This document shows, piece by piece, positions 5,540 to 6,616 of a stretch of 6,616 nt of DNA. Position 1 is the stretch's first letter; the number at the start of each line of letters is the position of its first letter. The DNA is from JACJYE01 sp964432875 (GTDB lineage Bacteria; Bacteroidota; Bacteroidia; Chitinophagales; Saprospiraceae): positions 1 to 6,616 of the forward strand of contig CAYSPJ010000209.1 of the NCBI GenBank assembly GCA_964432875.1, given 5' to 3'. Under the pieces are notes generated by a model. That model ran no database searches and was not told where the DNA came from. It saw nothing but the letters and a program-made list of their open reading frames with translations. Both the position numbers and the translations under genes were made by a program.

Positions 5540-6616
5540 TTAATCTGCTTTAATGAAGCGGAGCAGTTGCAGGGGTTCTCCTTCAGCCTCAACTTCGATA
5601 TGGTACAAGCCGGCCGGCAGGCTGCTCACCTCCCATTCCAGGCCTGCAACCGGCACCTCCAGTTGGCGCTGCTCAATGAGCTGGCCCCACTGATTGCGCA
5701 GGCGCATGACGGTGGGCTGTTCCACCAACTGGTTAAACACCAGATTTACCCGGTCGCGGGTGGGGTTGGGGAACAGTTGGATATCGAGCGTCTGCCTTTC
5801 CGCTGGGGCTGGCCGTACTTCACTGCCGGGCACTTCCACTGCCATGAGTGGCGGTAAGGGCACAACGGTAACGTTGCCAAATACCGCCTCGTATGGCGTG
5901 TTGGGTACGATATTGAAGGCCCCTAAGCCAAACTGCACACATTCTTGCATTGGCACCGTGACGATGTTGACTAACTGCCAGGTAGAACCATTGATAGAAT
6001 AATACCCGAAAAAGGTATTACCCTGGCGCCTCAACCGGAGCCAATAGGGGAACGGGCGGCTAAACAGGTTAATCAACTTTTGCTGATCGGTCTCGTACCT
6101 GGTATCCCAGCGGATAACGGTGCCCCGGTTGGAGAAGGACCCAATCATTTTCGCCCCGGCATAATCGGTTTCTCTAACTAACACCCCAGCATAAGTCAAG
6201 GGCTGGACGTCTATAATGTGCGCAGTAATCTCTCCATCGCCGCACAGGGTCGTATAGACATAAGTCATGGAATCTTGAGCCGTATCTCCATTGAAGCAAT
6301 CACCAGCCAGGGTATATTGTTCTGCATGCGGATCGTAAGTGACAACGCTGTTCGGGCCGCAGTTTATGTCGTCGGGCTGAATAAAGCCGCAAGGCAAGCC
6401 CTCAACGGTGACCACGGTCTCACAGCTGGCCTTGTTGCCACTGGCATCCTCTACTGTAATCTCAACGGATATGATCTTGCCTAAGTCATCGCAATACACG
6501 TAAGGTGGTGTCGCGCTACCCAGGAATAATTCACCACAGTTGTCAAAGGAATTTTCCAAATCTAGCAGATTGGAAATGTCCAATGCAATACTGTCTTGGC
6601 CGTTGAATTCCACTAT
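5540..6616 (-). CDS. T9SS-secreted multidomain protein, C-terminal part (5' partial)
   Basis: The frame is open to the right edge, giving at least 358 visible codons; the true start lies outside the window. A GTG at 6611-6613 sits mid-domain and is not a credible start. Numbering from that codon, residues about 1-72 are the end of an Ig/HYR-like beta domain (D-N-C-G at 24-27, E-D-A-S-G-N-K-A-S-C at 55-64), as often repeated in Bacteroidota surface proteins. Residues about 78-252 look like a concanavalin-like or DUF1349-like jelly-roll domain (G-V-L-V-R-E-T 143-149, PYWLRLRRQGNTFFGYYS 189-206, then a G-N-V-T-V strand 246-250). Residues about 275-357 are a type A T9SS sorting domain (LFPNPTRDRVNL 280-291, SLPAGLYHIEV 331-341, ending LRFIKAD). 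The protein is therefore exported by the type IX system and probably attached to the cell surface or released. Ligand and enzymatic domains, if any, are beyond the edge. It is convergent with the polysaccharide genes, and a role with them is not indicated. Confidence 0.9.
   Translation of the reverse strand: MVEFNGQDSIALDISNLLDLENSFDNCGELFLGSATPPYVYCDDLGKIISVEITVEDASGNKASCETVVTVEGLPCGFIQPDDINCGPNSVVTYDPHAEQYTLAGDCFNGDTAQDSMTYVYTTLCGDGEITAHIIDVQPLTYAGVLVRETDYAGAKMIGSFSNRGTVIRWDTRYETDQQKLINLFSRPFPYWLRLRRQGNTFFGYYSINGSTWQLVNIVTVPMQECVQFGLGAFNIVPNTPYEAVFGNVTVVPLPPLMAVEVPGSEVRPAPAERQTLDIQLFPNPTRDRVNLVFNQLVEQPTVMRLRNQWGQLIEQRQLEVPVAGLEWEVSSLPAGLYHIEVEAEGEPLQLLRFIKAD

Noticed and set aside
5507..5857. 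Plus-strand ORFs opposite the T9SS sorting domain, including the overlapping one at 5694-6002
   Set aside because: The minus-strand frame gives a textbook sorting domain and jelly-roll segment; the plus-strand products show nothing recognisable.
6611..6613. GTG as the start codon of the minus-strand T9SS protein
   Set aside because: It falls within an Ig/HYR-like domain and the frame stays open to the window edge, so the gene is simply truncated.
1..6616. CRISPR arrays, tRNA or rRNA genes, insertion sequences, phage genes
   Set aside because: I saw no regularly spaced repeats, cloverleaf-like or rRNA sequence, transposase motifs or flanking inverted repeats.

Overview
The window looks like a chromosomal segment of a Bacteroidota member, most plausibly of the Saprospiria/Lewinella type (inference). 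The reasons are: a C-terminal type IX secretion (T9SS) sorting domain on a large surface protein; Bacteroidota-type -7 promoter boxes (TAnnTTTG, here TACCTTTG, TATCTTTG and the near match TATCTTAG); A-rich leaders in place of Shine-Dalgarno sequences; and a moderate-to-high GC content that leaves many long shadow ORFs in wrong frames.

Layout. (1) Positions 1-720, minus strand: a stand-alone 2-oxoacid dehydrogenase acyltransferase (E2) catalytic-domain protein. It runs off the left edge exactly at its catalytic D-H-R motif. (2) Positions 721-814: a compact divergent promoter region. (3) Positions 815-5080, plus strand: three tightly packed genes with overlapping ends. They encode a TPR plus outer-membrane beta-barrel protein (YaiO/BcsC/PgaA-like in architecture), a polytopic family 2 glycosyltransferase of the cellulose-synthase type, and a membrane-anchored GH26-type glycoside hydrolase. 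(4) Positions 5081-5172: a perfect 16-bp palindrome and a probable promoter, followed by a 70-residue two-helix membrane protein (5173-5385). (5) Positions 5472-5501: a strong GC-rich hairpin, probably a bidirectional terminator. (6) Positions 5540-6616, minus strand: the C-terminal part of a secreted multidomain protein (Ig/HYR-like domain, concanavalin-like domain, T9SS sorting domain) whose start lies beyond the right edge.

The centre of interest is the three-gene cassette. It has the parts of a minimal synthase-dependent exopolysaccharide system: an inner-membrane processive synthase that could polymerise and translocate a beta-glycan, a periplasm-facing hydrolase that could trim it, and an outer-membrane barrel with a periplasmic TPR scaffold that could export it. 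It lacks the PilZ domain and any BcsB-like partner known from bacterial cellulose operons, and the product cannot be read from sequence. GH26 specificities suggest a beta-1,4-mannan or a mixed-linkage beta-glucan. That is inference and would need a search or biochemistry to settle.
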